From positions 62,001-126,000 of the forward strand of contig JADZFD010000032.1 of NCBI GenBank assembly GCA_020850225.1: DNA of 64,000 bases. Reading direction: 5' to 3'. Below are positions 9,855 to 18,365 of this stretch, piece by piece (position 1 is the stretch's first letter; each line of letters starts with the position of its first letter). The translations under genes were made by a program, and so were the position numbers. This stretch comes from Saprospiraceae bacterium. Lineage in GTDB: Bacteria > Bacteroidota > Bacteroidia > Chitinophagales > Saprospiraceae. The notes under the pieces were generated by a model, which saw only the letters and a program-made list of their open reading frames with translations, was not told the origin of the DNA and searched no databases.

Positions 9855-9891
9855 AAAGGGTATAAACTTAAAGCGTAAGTTTATACCCTTT
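9855..9891. terminator. Hairpin terminator between typA and the YqaE gene
   Basis: A perfect 16-bp stem (9855-9870 with 9876-9891) with a 5-base loop; A residues flank one side and T residues the other, so it could act on both convergent transcripts. The T tail is short. Confidence 0.65.
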
Positions 9892-10001
9892 ATTAATCCT
9901 TTTTGAGCCTGAATCGGTATATAAGGACAATAAAGATCTATATTATTTAGATTTCTGACTATGAGTTTTTTTATCTAAGAGATTTAATTTTAGTACAAAT
10001 T

Positions 10002-10157
10002 CTATTCATTTTTATTTAAAATGATCAATGCGGCGATGATACCTGGTACAAAACCCGCAAATGTCAAAATAGATACAATCAGTATAGATCCGCATCCACG
10101 GTCCAATACAGATAAAGGTGGTAGTATAATAGCCAGAATTACTCTGAATACAGACAT
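10002..10157 (-). CDS. Small membrane protein of the YqaE/Pmp3 family
   Basis: 51 residues, two hydrophobic helices. The pattern MSVFRVILAIILPPLSVLD, then RGCG, then FAGFVPGIIAALIIL matches the YqaE/Pmp3 (UPF0057) family, whose members sit in the plasma membrane and have been tied to ion homeostasis and stress tolerance. The start was placed at ATG 10157, because the longer frame to 10202 adds a hydrophilic leader absent from the family. It stands alone, convergent to typA and divergent from the NlpC gene. Confidence 0.85.
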   Translation of the reverse strand: MSVFRVILAIILPPLSVLDRGCGSILIVSILTFAGFVPGIIAALIILNKNE

Positions 10158-10386
10158 TTTATTTAATTTTTTATATTCATTGATATTGTACAGATATAAC
10201 AATTTTCATTAAATAATAATTCCGGTAATAAATTAATATTTGGTTAGGTTTAATGTAGGAATAAATGGGTCGGAAAAATTTGTTTTTTAAATTATACCCT
10301 AAATTATACTGAATTGTGAAAAATTTGAGTTATAATTGTTATTTAATTGCTCATTCCGGGCGAAACAATATCAAATCTATTTTTCA

Positions 10387-10872
10387 ATGTACAGGTTTAT
10401 TGTACTGTTTTTTTGCTTATTTTTAACTTCAAGTGGGTTGCGTTCACAGGTGCCAATTGTATCTGAAGTGCCTGCAAGCAAGAGAGAACTGATCATCAAA
10501 GAGGGTGAAAAATATTTGGGAATGAGATACAGGTCAAAGGTTAATAAATCGATTTTTGATTGCTCCGGATATGTTAAGTTTTTAATGTCAAAAATTGGAA
10601 AAACAGTTACGCGAAGTTCAGTGACTCAGGTGCATGACGGAAAAAGGGTAACTGATATTAAAACAGCAAAACCCGGAGATATATTGGTTTTCAGGGGAAG
10701 AAACGCCAGAAATAACCGACCAGGCCATGTAGGACTTGTTCACCATTGGAGCAATGATACGTTATATTTTATTCACTCTTCAGTATCAAAAGGTATTACT
10801 ATTGACCATCTGTATGATCCTTATTATTCCAAAAGATTTTTGCAGGTAAGAAATGTTATTGGTGTTGAATAG
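10387..10872 (+). CDS. NlpC/P60 family cell-wall hydrolase
   Basis: Secreted cysteine peptidase predicted to cleave peptidoglycan stem peptides. 161 residues from ATG 10387, chosen because it gives a signal peptide (MYRFIVLFFCLFLTSSGLRS then Q); the open frame extends to 10336. The catalytic cysteine is C59 in FDCSGYV, the histidine H114 in GHVGLV, and a third polar residue is H in FIHSS. The PGDILVF strand before the histidine is typical of the fold. There is no SH3 or LysM module, so binding to the wall must come from the catalytic domain. The 3' end overlaps cutA by 17 bases on the opposite strand. Confidence 0.9.
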   Translation: MYRFIVLFFCLFLTSSGLRSQVPIVSEVPASKRELIIKEGEKYLGMRYRSKVNKSIFDCSGYVKFLMSKIGKTVTRSSVTQVHDGKRVTDIKTAKPGDILVFRGRNARNNRPGHVGLVHHWSNDTLYFIHSSVSKGITIDHLYDPYYSKRFLQVRNVIGVE

Positions 10873-11173
10873 TCTGTTTTTCTACCCATGCAGCATATTC
10901 TTCATTGACATTGACTTCCCAGTGTACTATTGCGGGTAAATCATATGAGTGATTGTCACTGATGAATGATGTGAGTTTTTCAACACATGCTGAAGTAGTC
11001 TTCAAAATGGCAATAAATTCATTTTCCTCGTTTAAAACCTGATTCCACAAGTATAAACTTTGGGATGATACTATATTGCCACATGCAATCAACTTTTGCT
11101 CTAAAGCACGGACAACTACAGACCGGGCTTCTTCTGATGTAGGATAAGGAACATAGAATACAATTATTTTCAT
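10856..11173 (-). CDS. cutA: Divalent-cation tolerance protein CutA
   Basis: Small cytoplasmic trimer related in fold to PII proteins; its role in metal tolerance is inferred from the family. 105 residues. Features are the N-terminal strand MKIIVFYVPYPTSEEA, ALEQKLIACGNIV with the conserved ACxN pattern, YLWNQV, EFIAILKT and the end SYDLPAIVHWEV with EEYAAWV. It lies three bases downstream of pfkA on the same strand, so the three genes from 12991 to 10856 probably form an operon. The tail overlaps the convergent NlpC gene. Confidence 0.92.
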   Translation of the reverse strand: MKIIVFYVPYPTSEEARSVVVRALEQKLIACGNIVSSQSLYLWNQVLNEENEFIAILKTTSACVEKLTSFISDNHSYDLPAIVHWEVNVNEEYAAWVEKQTIQHQ

Positions 11174-11176
11174 ACA

Positions 11177-12157
11177 TTACATAGCTAAAATTTCAGCCAT
11201 TCTTATCAATTCCTCATTCAGTGCTTTTCTTTTATGAATAGCATCGTGAAAAGGTGTAAATGTGATTTTATCATTTATCAGTCCGATGGCTGTTCCGCTT
11301 TCACCGCGCATCAGGGCCTGAACTGCTGAATGTCCCATTCTCGAAGCAAGTACCCTATCCATGGCTGTGGGGAATCCTCCTCTTTGCAGATGTCCTATTA
11401 TGGTTACTTTCACATCGAACTCCGGGTTCATGATTTTTATTTGTCTTGCAATTTCATTGGTTTCTCCACTTTTATTGCCTTCAGCCACTATTACCAGATT
11501 GAAAAGTTTTTGCCTCTTTGCAGATTTGCGCAACGATTCAGATAAATCTTCAACATTCATCTCTCTTTCAGGTAAAAAGATAGCACCTGCACCACTTCCT
11601 ATGCCGGTATGCAGTGCAATAAAACCCGAATGTCTGCCCATTACTTCAATAAAGAATATTCTATTGTGCGAATCTGCTGTATCCCTGATTTTATCCACAG
11701 CTTCTATGGCTGTGTTGATGGCAGTATCAAAACCTATACTGTAATCTGTTCCATAGAGATCGTTGTCAATGGTTCCTGGCAAACCAACAACAGGAATATC
11801 GTATTCCTGCATGAACTGAAGCCCGCCGGCATAGGTACCATTACCTCCGATAACGACTAATCCATCGATATCGTTGGCGACCAGATTGTCGTAGGCTGTC
11901 TTCCTGCCTTCAGTCGTTTCGAATCGGTTACTTCTTGCCGTTTTTAGTATGGTACCACCTCTTTGTATTATGTTGGCCACATCTCTGGCTTCCAGCCTGC
12001 GAATATCTCCATTGATTAATCCATCATAGCCTCTCATTACTCCATAAACGTGTAAATCATGGTAAACAGATGTTCGGACAACTGCACGTATAGCAGCATT
12101 CATACCCGGTGCGTCACCACCAGAGGTTAATACGGCTATCCTTTTAATATTACTCAT
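11177..12157 (-). CDS. pfkA: 6-phosphofructokinase
   Basis: Phosphorylates fructose 6-phosphate to fructose 1,6-bisphosphate, the committed step of glycolysis. 326 residues, typical of the bacterial group. Seen are SGGDAPGMNAAIRAVVR (phosphate loop), PGTIDNDLYGTDYSIGFDTA with the catalytic Asp in TIDND, EVMGRHSGFIAL and GHLQRGG (sugar and effector sites). The nucleotide motif reads GGNGTY: N106 occupies the place where the E. coli enzyme has GGDGS, with Asp103 close to the magnesium. This is not the GGDD of pyrophosphate-using enzymes. Start ATG 12157 follows the stop of the preceding kinase gene directly, implying translational coupling. Confidence 0.95.
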   Translation of the reverse strand: MSNIKRIAVLTSGGDAPGMNAAIRAVVRTSVYHDLHVYGVMRGYDGLINGDIRRLEARDVANIIQRGGTILKTARSNRFETTEGRKTAYDNLVANDIDGLVVIGGNGTYAGGLQFMQEYDIPVVGLPGTIDNDLYGTDYSIGFDTAINTAIEAVDKIRDTADSHNRIFFIEVMGRHSGFIALHTGIGSGAGAIFLPEREMNVEDLSESLRKSAKRQKLFNLVIVAEGNKSGETNEIARQIKIMNPEFDVKVTIIGHLQRGGFPTAMDRVLASRMGHSAVQALMRGESGTAIGLINDKITFTPFHDAIHKRKALNEELIRMAEILAM

Positions 12158-12991
12158 TCAATTTTCTTTTATATGATATTCTATTAATCCTTCAATAGGT
12201 TTCTGAACGATTTTACCTGTTTGAATACCTTCATCCTTCAGCAGATTAAGTAATATATCCCGATAGGAATATGCCACTGATCCCGTAAATGACACCGGAT
12301 AAGAATATTGTTTCAGCAAAGGTAAAATTCTTAATTGAATAAATTCAATAAATATTTTTTCTGATAAACTTGTTTTCCATGAATGATCGATATCAGATAA
12401 AAATGATGCAAATGACGCTATATAGCTACTACCTTGTCGTTCTCCATATATTTTTGACAATAGAATATCTTTGGTCAATGCATACTTTTCTTCGAAAAGG
12501 ATAGCCAACTCCTGGGGCATTGTTCCGTAAAAGTAAGCTGTAAGCAATGCTTTCCCAAAAGCAACTCCACCACCTTCGTCTCCTAAAATATATCCTAAAG
12601 ATGGTTTCTGGAACACAATATGTCCGCCTGCATAAACGCCTGCATTTGATCCGGTTCCCAATATGCAGATTATACCTGGATTATTGCCGCAAATACCCCG
12701 GGCTGCTCCCAATAAATCACTGTGAATACGAACAGGTGCAGTAGCGCCTAAATCTTTCAGGAATGCTTCAACCTTAATTTCAGCATTATGATTGGCCACA
12801 CCTGCGCCATAATACCATATTTTTTTTGTCTGTGAAATGTAGTTTTGGATTTCAGTATTGACTAAATTGAGATCCAATTCCGCTTGTGTTATAGGATTTA
12901 TACCAGTCGTAGTATAAGTTAAAACACTCCCATTATCCTGAACGAAAACCCAGTCTGATTTGGTTGATCCACTTTCAATAATCAAATTCAT
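12158..12991 (-). CDS. BadF/BadG-type sugar kinase, N-acetylglucosamine kinase-like
   Basis: Member of the ASKHA ATPase/kinase superfamily, probably phosphorylating an amino sugar. 277 residues. The N-terminal phosphate loop is IIESGSTKSDWVFV, the second is GTGSNAGVY, and GDEGGGVAFGKALL is the usual GlcNAc-kinase-like segment. GSVAYSYRDILLNLL near the end is the adenosine region. It is the first gene of a probable operon with pfkA and cutA; product GlcNAc-6-P would need deacetylation and isomerisation to feed pfkA, and those genes are not here. The substrate is inferred from family, not from residues. A promoter lies at 13026-13054. Confidence 0.8.
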   Translation of the reverse strand: MNLIIESGSTKSDWVFVQDNGSVLTYTTTGINPITQAELDLNLVNTEIQNYISQTKKIWYYGAGVANHNAEIKVEAFLKDLGATAPVRIHSDLLGAARGICGNNPGIICILGTGSNAGVYAGGHIVFQKPSLGYILGDEGGGVAFGKALLTAYFYGTMPQELAILFEEKYALTKDILLSKIYGERQGSSYIASFASFLSDIDHSWKTSLSEKIFIEFIQLRILPLLKQYSYPVSFTGSVAYSYRDILLNLLKDEGIQTGKIVQKPIEGLIEYHIKEN

Positions 12992-13025
12992 TTATAAAAC
13001 CTTGTTATAATATAATAAAGGAGTA

Positions 13026-13054
13026 CAAATATACAGGTAAGTTATGATTAACAA
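13026..13054 (-). promoter_or_regulatory. Promoter of the GlcNAc-kinase/pfkA/cutA operon
   Basis: On the minus strand: TTG (13054-13052) as -33 element, 18-base spacer, and TATATTTG (13033-13026) as an exact -7 match, 34 bases upstream of the ATG at 12991. Confidence 0.6.
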
Positions 13055-13171
13055 TGGTTCTATACTATTGTTGACACTGAAGTTATTAGCGTAATCGGTA
13101 GTTTTGAGAGATGACAATTTATGTAGAGAATGTTAGGTATCAATATTTTGTGAGATGTTTAGTTTGAAAAG

Positions 13172-13243
13172 TGGCCCCAACAGGAATCGAACCTGTATCA
13201 AAAGTTTAGGAAACTTCTATTCTATCCGTTGAACTATGGGACC
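13172..13243 (-). tRNA. tRNA-Arg (anticodon CCU)
   Basis: A 72-base cloverleaf folds on the minus strand: acceptor GGTCCCA with TGGGGCC, D stem GTTC/GAAT, anticodon stem GAAGT/ACTTT around loop TTCCTAA, T arm ACAGG-TTCGATT-CCTGT. The anticodon CCU reads AGG. The discriminator base is A and no CCA is encoded. The 369-base gap 12992-13360 holds this gene, the kinase promoter, and no other feature I can support. Confidence 0.95.
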
Positions 13244-13360
13244 TCAATGTCATTAAAAACGGCCACAAATGTAAATGATTTTAATGTAAATAATATAATA
13301 TTTTTAAAAACTTTACATAGATGTGTGTTGTTTAATTTTTCAACATTAATAATTTGAATC

Positions 13361-13948
13361 TTGTATACTAGACAGGTTAAAGCACATCTGCCTACCAAAT
13401 GGGGAGATTTTGAATTGTATTCCTATGCGGAAAATCATGATGAAACACAACCACATCTTGCATTGGTACATAAGGATATGGATGCAAATACGATTGTGCC
13501 GGTAAGAATTCATTCGGAGTGTCTTACGGGTGATTTGCTGGGATCATTAAGATGTGATTGCGGCGAGCAGTTTGAAGCATCTATGGATTATATAAGCCAG
13601 TATCATGGTGTTTTGGTTTATCTGAGACAGGAGGGCAGAGGTATCGGACTTATTAACAAGCTGGATGCTTATAATCTTCAGGATGAAGGTCTCAGTACAA
13701 TAGAAGCCAATATACATTTGGGCTTCGAACCAGATGAAAGGGATTTTGATATAGCTATTACTATTCTTAAGGATTTAAATATCAACAGAATAGATTTATT
13801 GACCAATAATCCTGAAAAAATTGCTGCTATTGATCATTCGGACATTGTACTTCATAGCAGGATACCTCTGATTATTCCTTCCAAACGTGAAAATGAAAGC
13901 TATCTGAAGGTTAAAGCGAATGAAATGGGTCATTTGTTTACCAAATAG
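13361..13948 (+). CDS. ribA: GTP cyclohydrolase II
   Basis: First step of riboflavin synthesis: opens the GTP ring with loss of formate and pyrophosphate. 195 residues, a stand-alone RibA without the DHBP synthase (RibB) domain. The zinc site is SECLTGDLLGSLRCDCGEQ with three cysteines, and YLRQEGRGIGLINKL carries the catalytic arginine region. LLTNNPEKIAAI is the conserved GTP-binding tail motif. The start is TTG at 13361; the family's initial V-x-A-x-L-P-T segment follows immediately and no ATG is available. A tetranucleotide repeat follows the stop codon. Confidence 0.94.
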   Translation: MYTRQVKAHLPTKWGDFELYSYAENHDETQPHLALVHKDMDANTIVPVRIHSECLTGDLLGSLRCDCGEQFEASMDYISQYHGVLVYLRQEGRGIGLINKLDAYNLQDEGLSTIEANIHLGFEPDERDFDIAITILKDLNINRIDLLTNNPEKIAAIDHSDIVLHSRIPLIIPSKRENESYLKVKANEMGHLFTK

Positions 13949-13954
13949 CCTTCT

Positions 13955-13978
13955 CTTACTTACTTACTTACTTACTTA
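13955..13978 (+). repeat. CTTA tetranucleotide repeat, six copies
   Basis: Six perfect tandem copies of CTTA lie between the ribA stop and the next start codon at 13990. A simple-sequence tract of this kind can change length by slippage, which would alter the leader of the downstream gene. Confidence 0.9.
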
Positions 13979-13989
13979 ACTACCTTGTT

Positions 13990-15033
13990 ATGAGTACTGA
14001 ACCCCAAAATTTTGATATTGCTATTGTTGGTCAAGGTATTGCAGGTACTTTACTGGGTTATTTTTTGGAAGAAGCCGGTATGAAAGTGCTGATAATAGAC
14101 CATCATCATCAGGGAGCAGCATCAATGGTAGCTGCCGGTATAGTTAATCCCATTACCGGTAAGAAATTTGTCAAAAGCTGGCGTATAGACGACTTACTGC
14201 CTGCTGCCAAAAGTATTTATTCAGATATTGGCACTAAAATGGGTATCAAAAGCTATACGGATGCCAATGTAATTTTTGCTTTGGAGACTATTGAAGATGA
14301 GAATAACTTCCTATCCAGATCGGAAGATGAATTATACAGTAAATATTTTAGTAAGGAAACGGATTTCAGCCAGATGGATGGAATAATATCGAAACCTCTG
14401 CAATATGGGGAAATCCAACATTCATTCCATGTACATTTAAAAGATATTCTGACAACATTCAGGGAATATTGGGAAAAGAAAAATGCATATTTGGATGAAT
14501 TTATGAATTACAGCGATCTGAAAATTAGTCAGGACGGTTACAAATATAAAGCATATCATTTTAACAGGATAGTATTTTGTGAGGGTTATTTGGCTAAAGA
14601 CAACCCGTTTTTTGATAAACTCCATATGCAGCCTGCTAAAGGAGAGGTTCTTCTTATAAAAATACCTGAAGCAGGATTTAAAAAAATGTACAAGGATAAA
14701 GTGTTTTTTGTCCATCAATATGACGATATCTATTGGGTTGGATCAGGGTACGAATGGAATTTTTTATCTGAACAACCTACGAAAGAAGCCCGTGAAGTAC
14801 TAATAGAAGAAATAAACAGGATTTTAAAAATCCCGTATGAAATTATTGACCAAAAGGCTGCAGTACGTCCGGCAACGGCTAACAGAAGACCTCTGCTTAG
14901 GGTTCATTCTGAACATCCTGGAATGTATCTTTTCAATGGACTGGGAACGAAAGGATCCAGCTTAGCTCCATTCTTTGCAAGACAATTTGCCCGTTATATA
15001 GTAAAAGGAAACCCTGAAGACCTGACTTATTGA
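13990..15033 (+). CDS. FAD-dependent oxidoreductase (DAO/glycine-oxidase-like)
   Basis: 347 residues. The Rossmann FAD motif is IAIVGQGIAGTLLGYFLEEA, followed by the acidic strand end LIIDHHH and AASMVAAGIVNPITGKK, a segment that resembles glycine oxidase, D-amino-acid oxidases and the FAD domain of MnmC. AAVRPATANRRPLL and the end YLFNGLGTKGSSLAPFFA complete the FAD site and the substrate pocket. No signal peptide, so cytoplasmic. The substrate is unknown; an amine or amino acid is the family expectation. It follows ribA, the flavin pathway gene, by 41 bases. The gene ends one base before the convergent peroxidase gene. Confidence 0.8.
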   Translation: MSTEPQNFDIAIVGQGIAGTLLGYFLEEAGMKVLIIDHHHQGAASMVAAGIVNPITGKKFVKSWRIDDLLPAAKSIYSDIGTKMGIKSYTDANVIFALETIEDENNFLSRSEDELYSKYFSKETDFSQMDGIISKPLQYGEIQHSFHVHLKDILTTFREYWEKKNAYLDEFMNYSDLKISQDGYKYKAYHFNRIVFCEGYLAKDNPFFDKLHMQPAKGEVLLIKIPEAGFKKMYKDKVFFVHQYDDIYWVGSGYEWNFLSEQPTKEAREVLIEEINRILKIPYEIIDQKAAVRPATANRRPLLRVHSEHPGMYLFNGLGTKGSSLAPFFARQFARYIVKGNPEDLTY

Positions 15034-15969
15034 TTAATTCAGCTGATAAAACCTTCTGTCGGTCAGGCTTCGAAGGAATGCTTCCAGATCTCTTTTCTCC
15101 TGTTCTGTCAGATTCAAAGGTTTTGACAGATCCTCATCTATGTTGATTGGGTCATGCACAATCTTATACGGATTATCGTAATATTCTATAACTTCGCGCA
15201 ATGTCTTAAAACTACCGTCATGCATATATGGTGCTGTTACAGCAACATTGCGGAGACCGGGCACCTTGAATTTTCCCATATCAGAAGGTTTTTTGGTAAT
15301 GTCATATCTTCCTCTGTCTGTATATTTACTATCGTCGTATAATCCGATATTTTTAAAATCATCATCGGTAAAATCCGGACCAAAATGACAATTAAAGCAT
15401 TTTGCCTTATCACTCATAAAAACATCCCGACCACGTATAGCTGATGCACTCATGGCATTGGGACGGTTATTCATCCATGCATCAAATTCAGTATTTGCCG
15501 TTTCAAGTGTGCTTTCATATTCCGATATTGCATCAGCGACATTGTCAACATTGGGATCTTCTTTATATATCAGGTTGAAGGCCGTTTTGTAGTATTTGTT
15601 GCTGATTAATCGGGAGACAGCTACTTCATAACTCAGATCCATCTCAACTGAATCCTGTATCGGAAAATGAATCTGATCTCTTATCGTTTTTGCCCTGCCA
15701 TCGTAAAAAAATACACTCCTGAAAGCCATATTCATTACAGAAGGTGCATTCCTCCTCCCTAATCTGCCTTCAATACCCGGACTTACTGCGAGTGAATCAG
15801 CAAATGCAAGATGTGGTTTGTGACAGGAAGCACAGCTTATAGAACTGTCACGGGATAAAATAGGATCAAAAAACAATTTTTCACCCAATTCCGCCTTCGT
15901 TTCGGGCAGAGGTAGTTGCGATACTGTCAGAAAACCGAAAAAAAATAAAAAAATTACTTTGATCTGCAT
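15034..15969 (-). CDS. Di-haem cytochrome c peroxidase (MauG/CcpA family)
   Basis: Periplasmic enzyme reducing hydrogen peroxide with electrons from cytochrome c. 311 residues. Signal peptide MQIKVIFLFFFGFLTVSQ. Two haem c sites are visible: CASCH near residue 45 and CFNCH near residue 185. GRRNAPSVMNMAF, FFYDGRA and the late APYMHDGSFKTLREVIEYY (a candidate Met axial ligand) are family landmarks. ELGEKLFFDPILSRDSS is the usual start of the mature protein. No cytochrome donor gene is next to it. It converges on the FAD oxidoreductase with no intergenic space. Confidence 0.92.
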   Translation of the reverse strand: MQIKVIFLFFFGFLTVSQLPLPETKAELGEKLFFDPILSRDSSISCASCHKPHLAFADSLAVSPGIEGRLGRRNAPSVMNMAFRSVFFYDGRAKTIRDQIHFPIQDSVEMDLSYEVAVSRLISNKYYKTAFNLIYKEDPNVDNVADAISEYESTLETANTEFDAWMNNRPNAMSASAIRGRDVFMSDKAKCFNCHFGPDFTDDDFKNIGLYDDSKYTDRGRYDITKKPSDMGKFKVPGLRNVAVTAPYMHDGSFKTLREVIEYYDNPYKIVHDPINIDEDLSKPLNLTEQEKRDLEAFLRSLTDRRFYQLN

Positions 15970-15992
15970 GTTATGCTTGTGTAATTAAGATA

Positions 15993-16000
15993 CAAATGTA
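15993..16000 (-). promoter_or_regulatory. -7 promoter element for the cytochrome c peroxidase
   Basis: TACATTTG on the minus strand matches TAnnTTTG and ends 23 bases before the ATG at 15969. The -33 element is unclear. Confidence 0.5.
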
Positions 16001-16170
16001 CGATTTATAACTCAAAAATATACTCTTATAACCAGATAAGTGTTACTTATGTTACTTAAGGTGCGAATTTAATAATGCTTTTAAAACTCATTTGAATTTT
16101 TAGGGTTATCATTAGATTCTCTATTGAGATAATTGTTATTTGGAAATGTGTGATTTATAATATTATTTAT

Positions 16171-16178
16171 TAATTTTG
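16171..16178 (+). promoter_or_regulatory. -7 promoter element for trxB
   Basis: TAATTTTG matches TAnnTTTG and ends 15 bases before ATG 16194. It overlaps a possible upstream TTG start at 16176, which argues that the ATG is the true start. Confidence 0.5.
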
Positions 16179-16193
16179 CTAAAATTTATTTTT

Positions 16194-17141
16194 ATGTCTG
16201 AAGCAAGTGTGGAAAGAACGAAATGTCTGATTATCGGATCCGGTCCGGCCGGTTATACAGCGGCTATTTATGCTGCAAGAGCGAATTTGTCTCCTGTTTT
16301 ATACACAGGAGTACAGCCCGGAGGTCAGTTGACGATAACCAATGAAGTAGAAAATTATCCGGGTTACCCCAAGGGTGTAATAGGACCCGAAATGATGGAA
16401 GATTTTAAGAGTCAGGCTGAGAGATTCGGTACGGATGTACGGTATGAGATTATCGATAAAGTTGATTTCACTGGACCTGTACATAAGGCATGGACTGAAT
16501 CAGGACAAGAGATACAGGCTGATACAGTGATAATTGCCACAGGAGCAAGTGCCAAATGGTTAGGCTTGGAATCAGAACAAAGATTAATGAACAGAGGTGT
16601 TTCTGCATGTGCAGTTTGTGACGGGTTCTTTTTCAGGGGACAGGAAGTGGCAATAGTAGGCGGAGGTGATACTGCAGCAGAAGAAGCTACTTACCTTGCA
16701 AAAATGTGTGCCAAAGTACATTTGCTTGTCAGAAGGGATGAGTTGCGTGCTTCCAAAATCATGCAGGAACGCGTACTTAAAACACCCAATCTTGAAGTAC
16801 ACTGGAATACAGAAGCTGAAGAAATTATGGGATCAGAAGGAGTTGATGGTGTTAGAGTACTGAACAATAAAACCGGAGAATCAACAGTGTTGCCAGTTAC
16901 AGGATTTTTTGTGGCTATCGGTCACAAACCGAATACTGAGATATTTGAAGGTTGGTTAGATATGGATGCCAATAAATACCTTGTAACCGTACCCGGACGT
17001 TCACTAACCAATATAGAAGGGATATTTGCCAGTGGTGATGCACAGGATCATATCTACAGGCAGGCAGTTACTGCAGCTGGAACTGGTTGTATGGCTGCTT
17101 TGGATGCTGAACGTTATCTGGCTGATAAAGGGATTATTTAA
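16194..17141 (+). CDS. trxB: Thioredoxin-disulfide reductase
   Basis: NADPH-dependent flavoenzyme that keeps thioredoxin reduced. 315 residues. FAD loop IIGSGPAGYTAAIYAARA, redox pair C139-AV-C142 in GVSACAVCDGFF, NADPH loop VAIVGGGDTAAEEA, and the C-terminal FAD motif FASGDAQDHIYRQAVTAAG. The start was moved from a TTG at 16176 to ATG 16194 because the promoter covers the former. It is 17 bases upstream of the aldolase gene, with which it may share a transcript. Confidence 0.97.
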   Translation: MSEASVERTKCLIIGSGPAGYTAAIYAARANLSPVLYTGVQPGGQLTITNEVENYPGYPKGVIGPEMMEDFKSQAERFGTDVRYEIIDKVDFTGPVHKAWTESGQEIQADTVIIATGASAKWLGLESEQRLMNRGVSACAVCDGFFFRGQEVAIVGGGDTAAEEATYLAKMCAKVHLLVRRDELRASKIMQERVLKTPNLEVHWNTEAEEIMGSEGVDGVRVLNNKTGESTVLPVTGFFVAIGHKPNTEIFEGWLDMDANKYLVTVPGRSLTNIEGIFASGDAQDHIYRQAVTAAGTGCMAALDAERYLADKGII

Positions 17142-17158
17142 TTATTAAAATATAAAAG

Positions 17159-18232
17159 ATGTCTGTAAGCAGATTTAGACCCGGAGTATTATTTGGTGAT
17201 GAAGTCACTGAATTGTTGGACTATGCCAATCAAAACAAATTTGCCATGCCGGCTGTGAATGTTATCGGAACCAATACCGTCAATGCAGCTTTGGAGGCAG
17301 CCAGAGCGGTAAATTCACCTATAATCATTCAATTCAGTAATGGTGGAGCATCTTTTTTTGCAGGAAAAAGTCTCAGTAATGATAATCAGCAATCAGCGAT
17401 TATTGGTGGCGTATCCGGAGCATTGCATGTACATAATGTAGCAAAAGCATATGGAGTACCCGTGATACTGCACACAGATCACTGCGCCAAGAAGCTGTTG
17501 CCATGGATTGACGGCCTGCTTGAAGCGAGTGAAATGCATTATGAGACCTACGGGCATCCTTTATATTCGAGTCATATGCTGGACTTGTCAGAAGAACCCA
17601 TTCATGAAAACATACAGATTTCAGCTGACTATCTGGCGAGAATGCATGACTTAGGTATGACACTTGAGATTGAATTGGGTGTAACTGGTGGAGAAGAGGA
17701 CGGTGTGGACAATTCAGGTATTGAAAGTCACAAACTCTATTCTCAGCCAGAAGATGTGGCTTATGCCTATGAAGCACTTTCAAAGATCAGTAATAAATTT
17801 ACTGTTGCAGCCGCCTTTGGTAATGTTCACGGTGTGTACAAGCCCGGTAATGTAAAACTTGAACCAGTCATACTGAAGAATAGTCAGGAATACATTATGA
17901 AAAAATTCAATACGGGTCACAACCCTGTCAATTTTGTATTTCATGGAGGCTCAGGAAGTAGTAAGGAGGAAATCAGGGAAGCTTTGGACTACGGTGTAGT
18001 GAAAATGAATATTGACACTGATACACAATGGGCATTCTGGGACGGTATCAGGGCTTATTATGAAAATAATAAAGGTTATATGCAAGGTCAGATAGGTAAT
18101 CCTGAAGGTGCTGACAAGCCTAATAAAAAACATTATGATCCGCGTGTATGGTTAAGAAGTGGTGAGACTACTTTTGTCACCAGGCTTAAAGAAGCATTTG
18201 ATGATTTGAATTGTATCAATAGAAATGCTTAA
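17159..18232 (+). CDS. fbaA: Class II fructose-bisphosphate aldolase
   Basis: Zinc-dependent cleavage of fructose 1,6-bisphosphate to two triose phosphates in glycolysis, or the reverse in gluconeogenesis. 357 residues, the length of the class IIA (FbaA) type. Visible are VILHTDHCAKKLLPWIDGL (zinc His and catalytic Asp), EIELGVTGGEEDGVDN, AFGNVHGVYKPGNVKL and FHGGSGSSKEEI (zinc histidines, phosphate loop), then KMNIDTDTQWAFW. The ATG at 17159 gives the typical start SVSRFRPGVLFGD. A strong terminator lies 80 bases downstream. Confidence 0.96.
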   Translation: MSVSRFRPGVLFGDEVTELLDYANQNKFAMPAVNVIGTNTVNAALEAARAVNSPIIIQFSNGGASFFAGKSLSNDNQQSAIIGGVSGALHVHNVAKAYGVPVILHTDHCAKKLLPWIDGLLEASEMHYETYGHPLYSSHMLDLSEEPIHENIQISADYLARMHDLGMTLEIELGVTGGEEDGVDNSGIESHKLYSQPEDVAYAYEALSKISNKFTVAAAFGNVHGVYKPGNVKLEPVILKNSQEYIMKKFNTGHNPVNFVFHGGSGSSKEEIREALDYGVVKMNIDTDTQWAFWDGIRAYYENNKGYMQGQIGNPEGADKPNKKHYDPRVWLRSGETTFVTRLKEAFDDLNCINRNA

Positions 18233-18311
18233 CAATGATGAGAAACTGACATACAGCGGTATGTCGTAGATTTTAAGATTATTTTTTTATAAAAATCTAG
18301 TTGTTTATGAG

Positions 18312-18351
18312 AACAGGTCAATCTGCACATTGTGGATTGGCCTGTTTTTTT
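18312..18351 (+). terminator. Intrinsic terminator after fbaA
   Basis: A 12-bp stem (18312-18323 with 18335-18346, one G-U pair) is followed by a T run of about seven. It lies 15 bases from the 3' end of the convergent ung gene. A small 7-bp hairpin at 18248-18265 precedes it. Confidence 0.8.
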
Positions 18352-18365
18352 GTATAGTGACAGGT

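Noticed and set aside
13955..13978. CTTA repeat as a CRISPR or mobile-element trace
   Set aside because: It is a pure tandem microsatellite with no spacers, inverted ends or transposase nearby.
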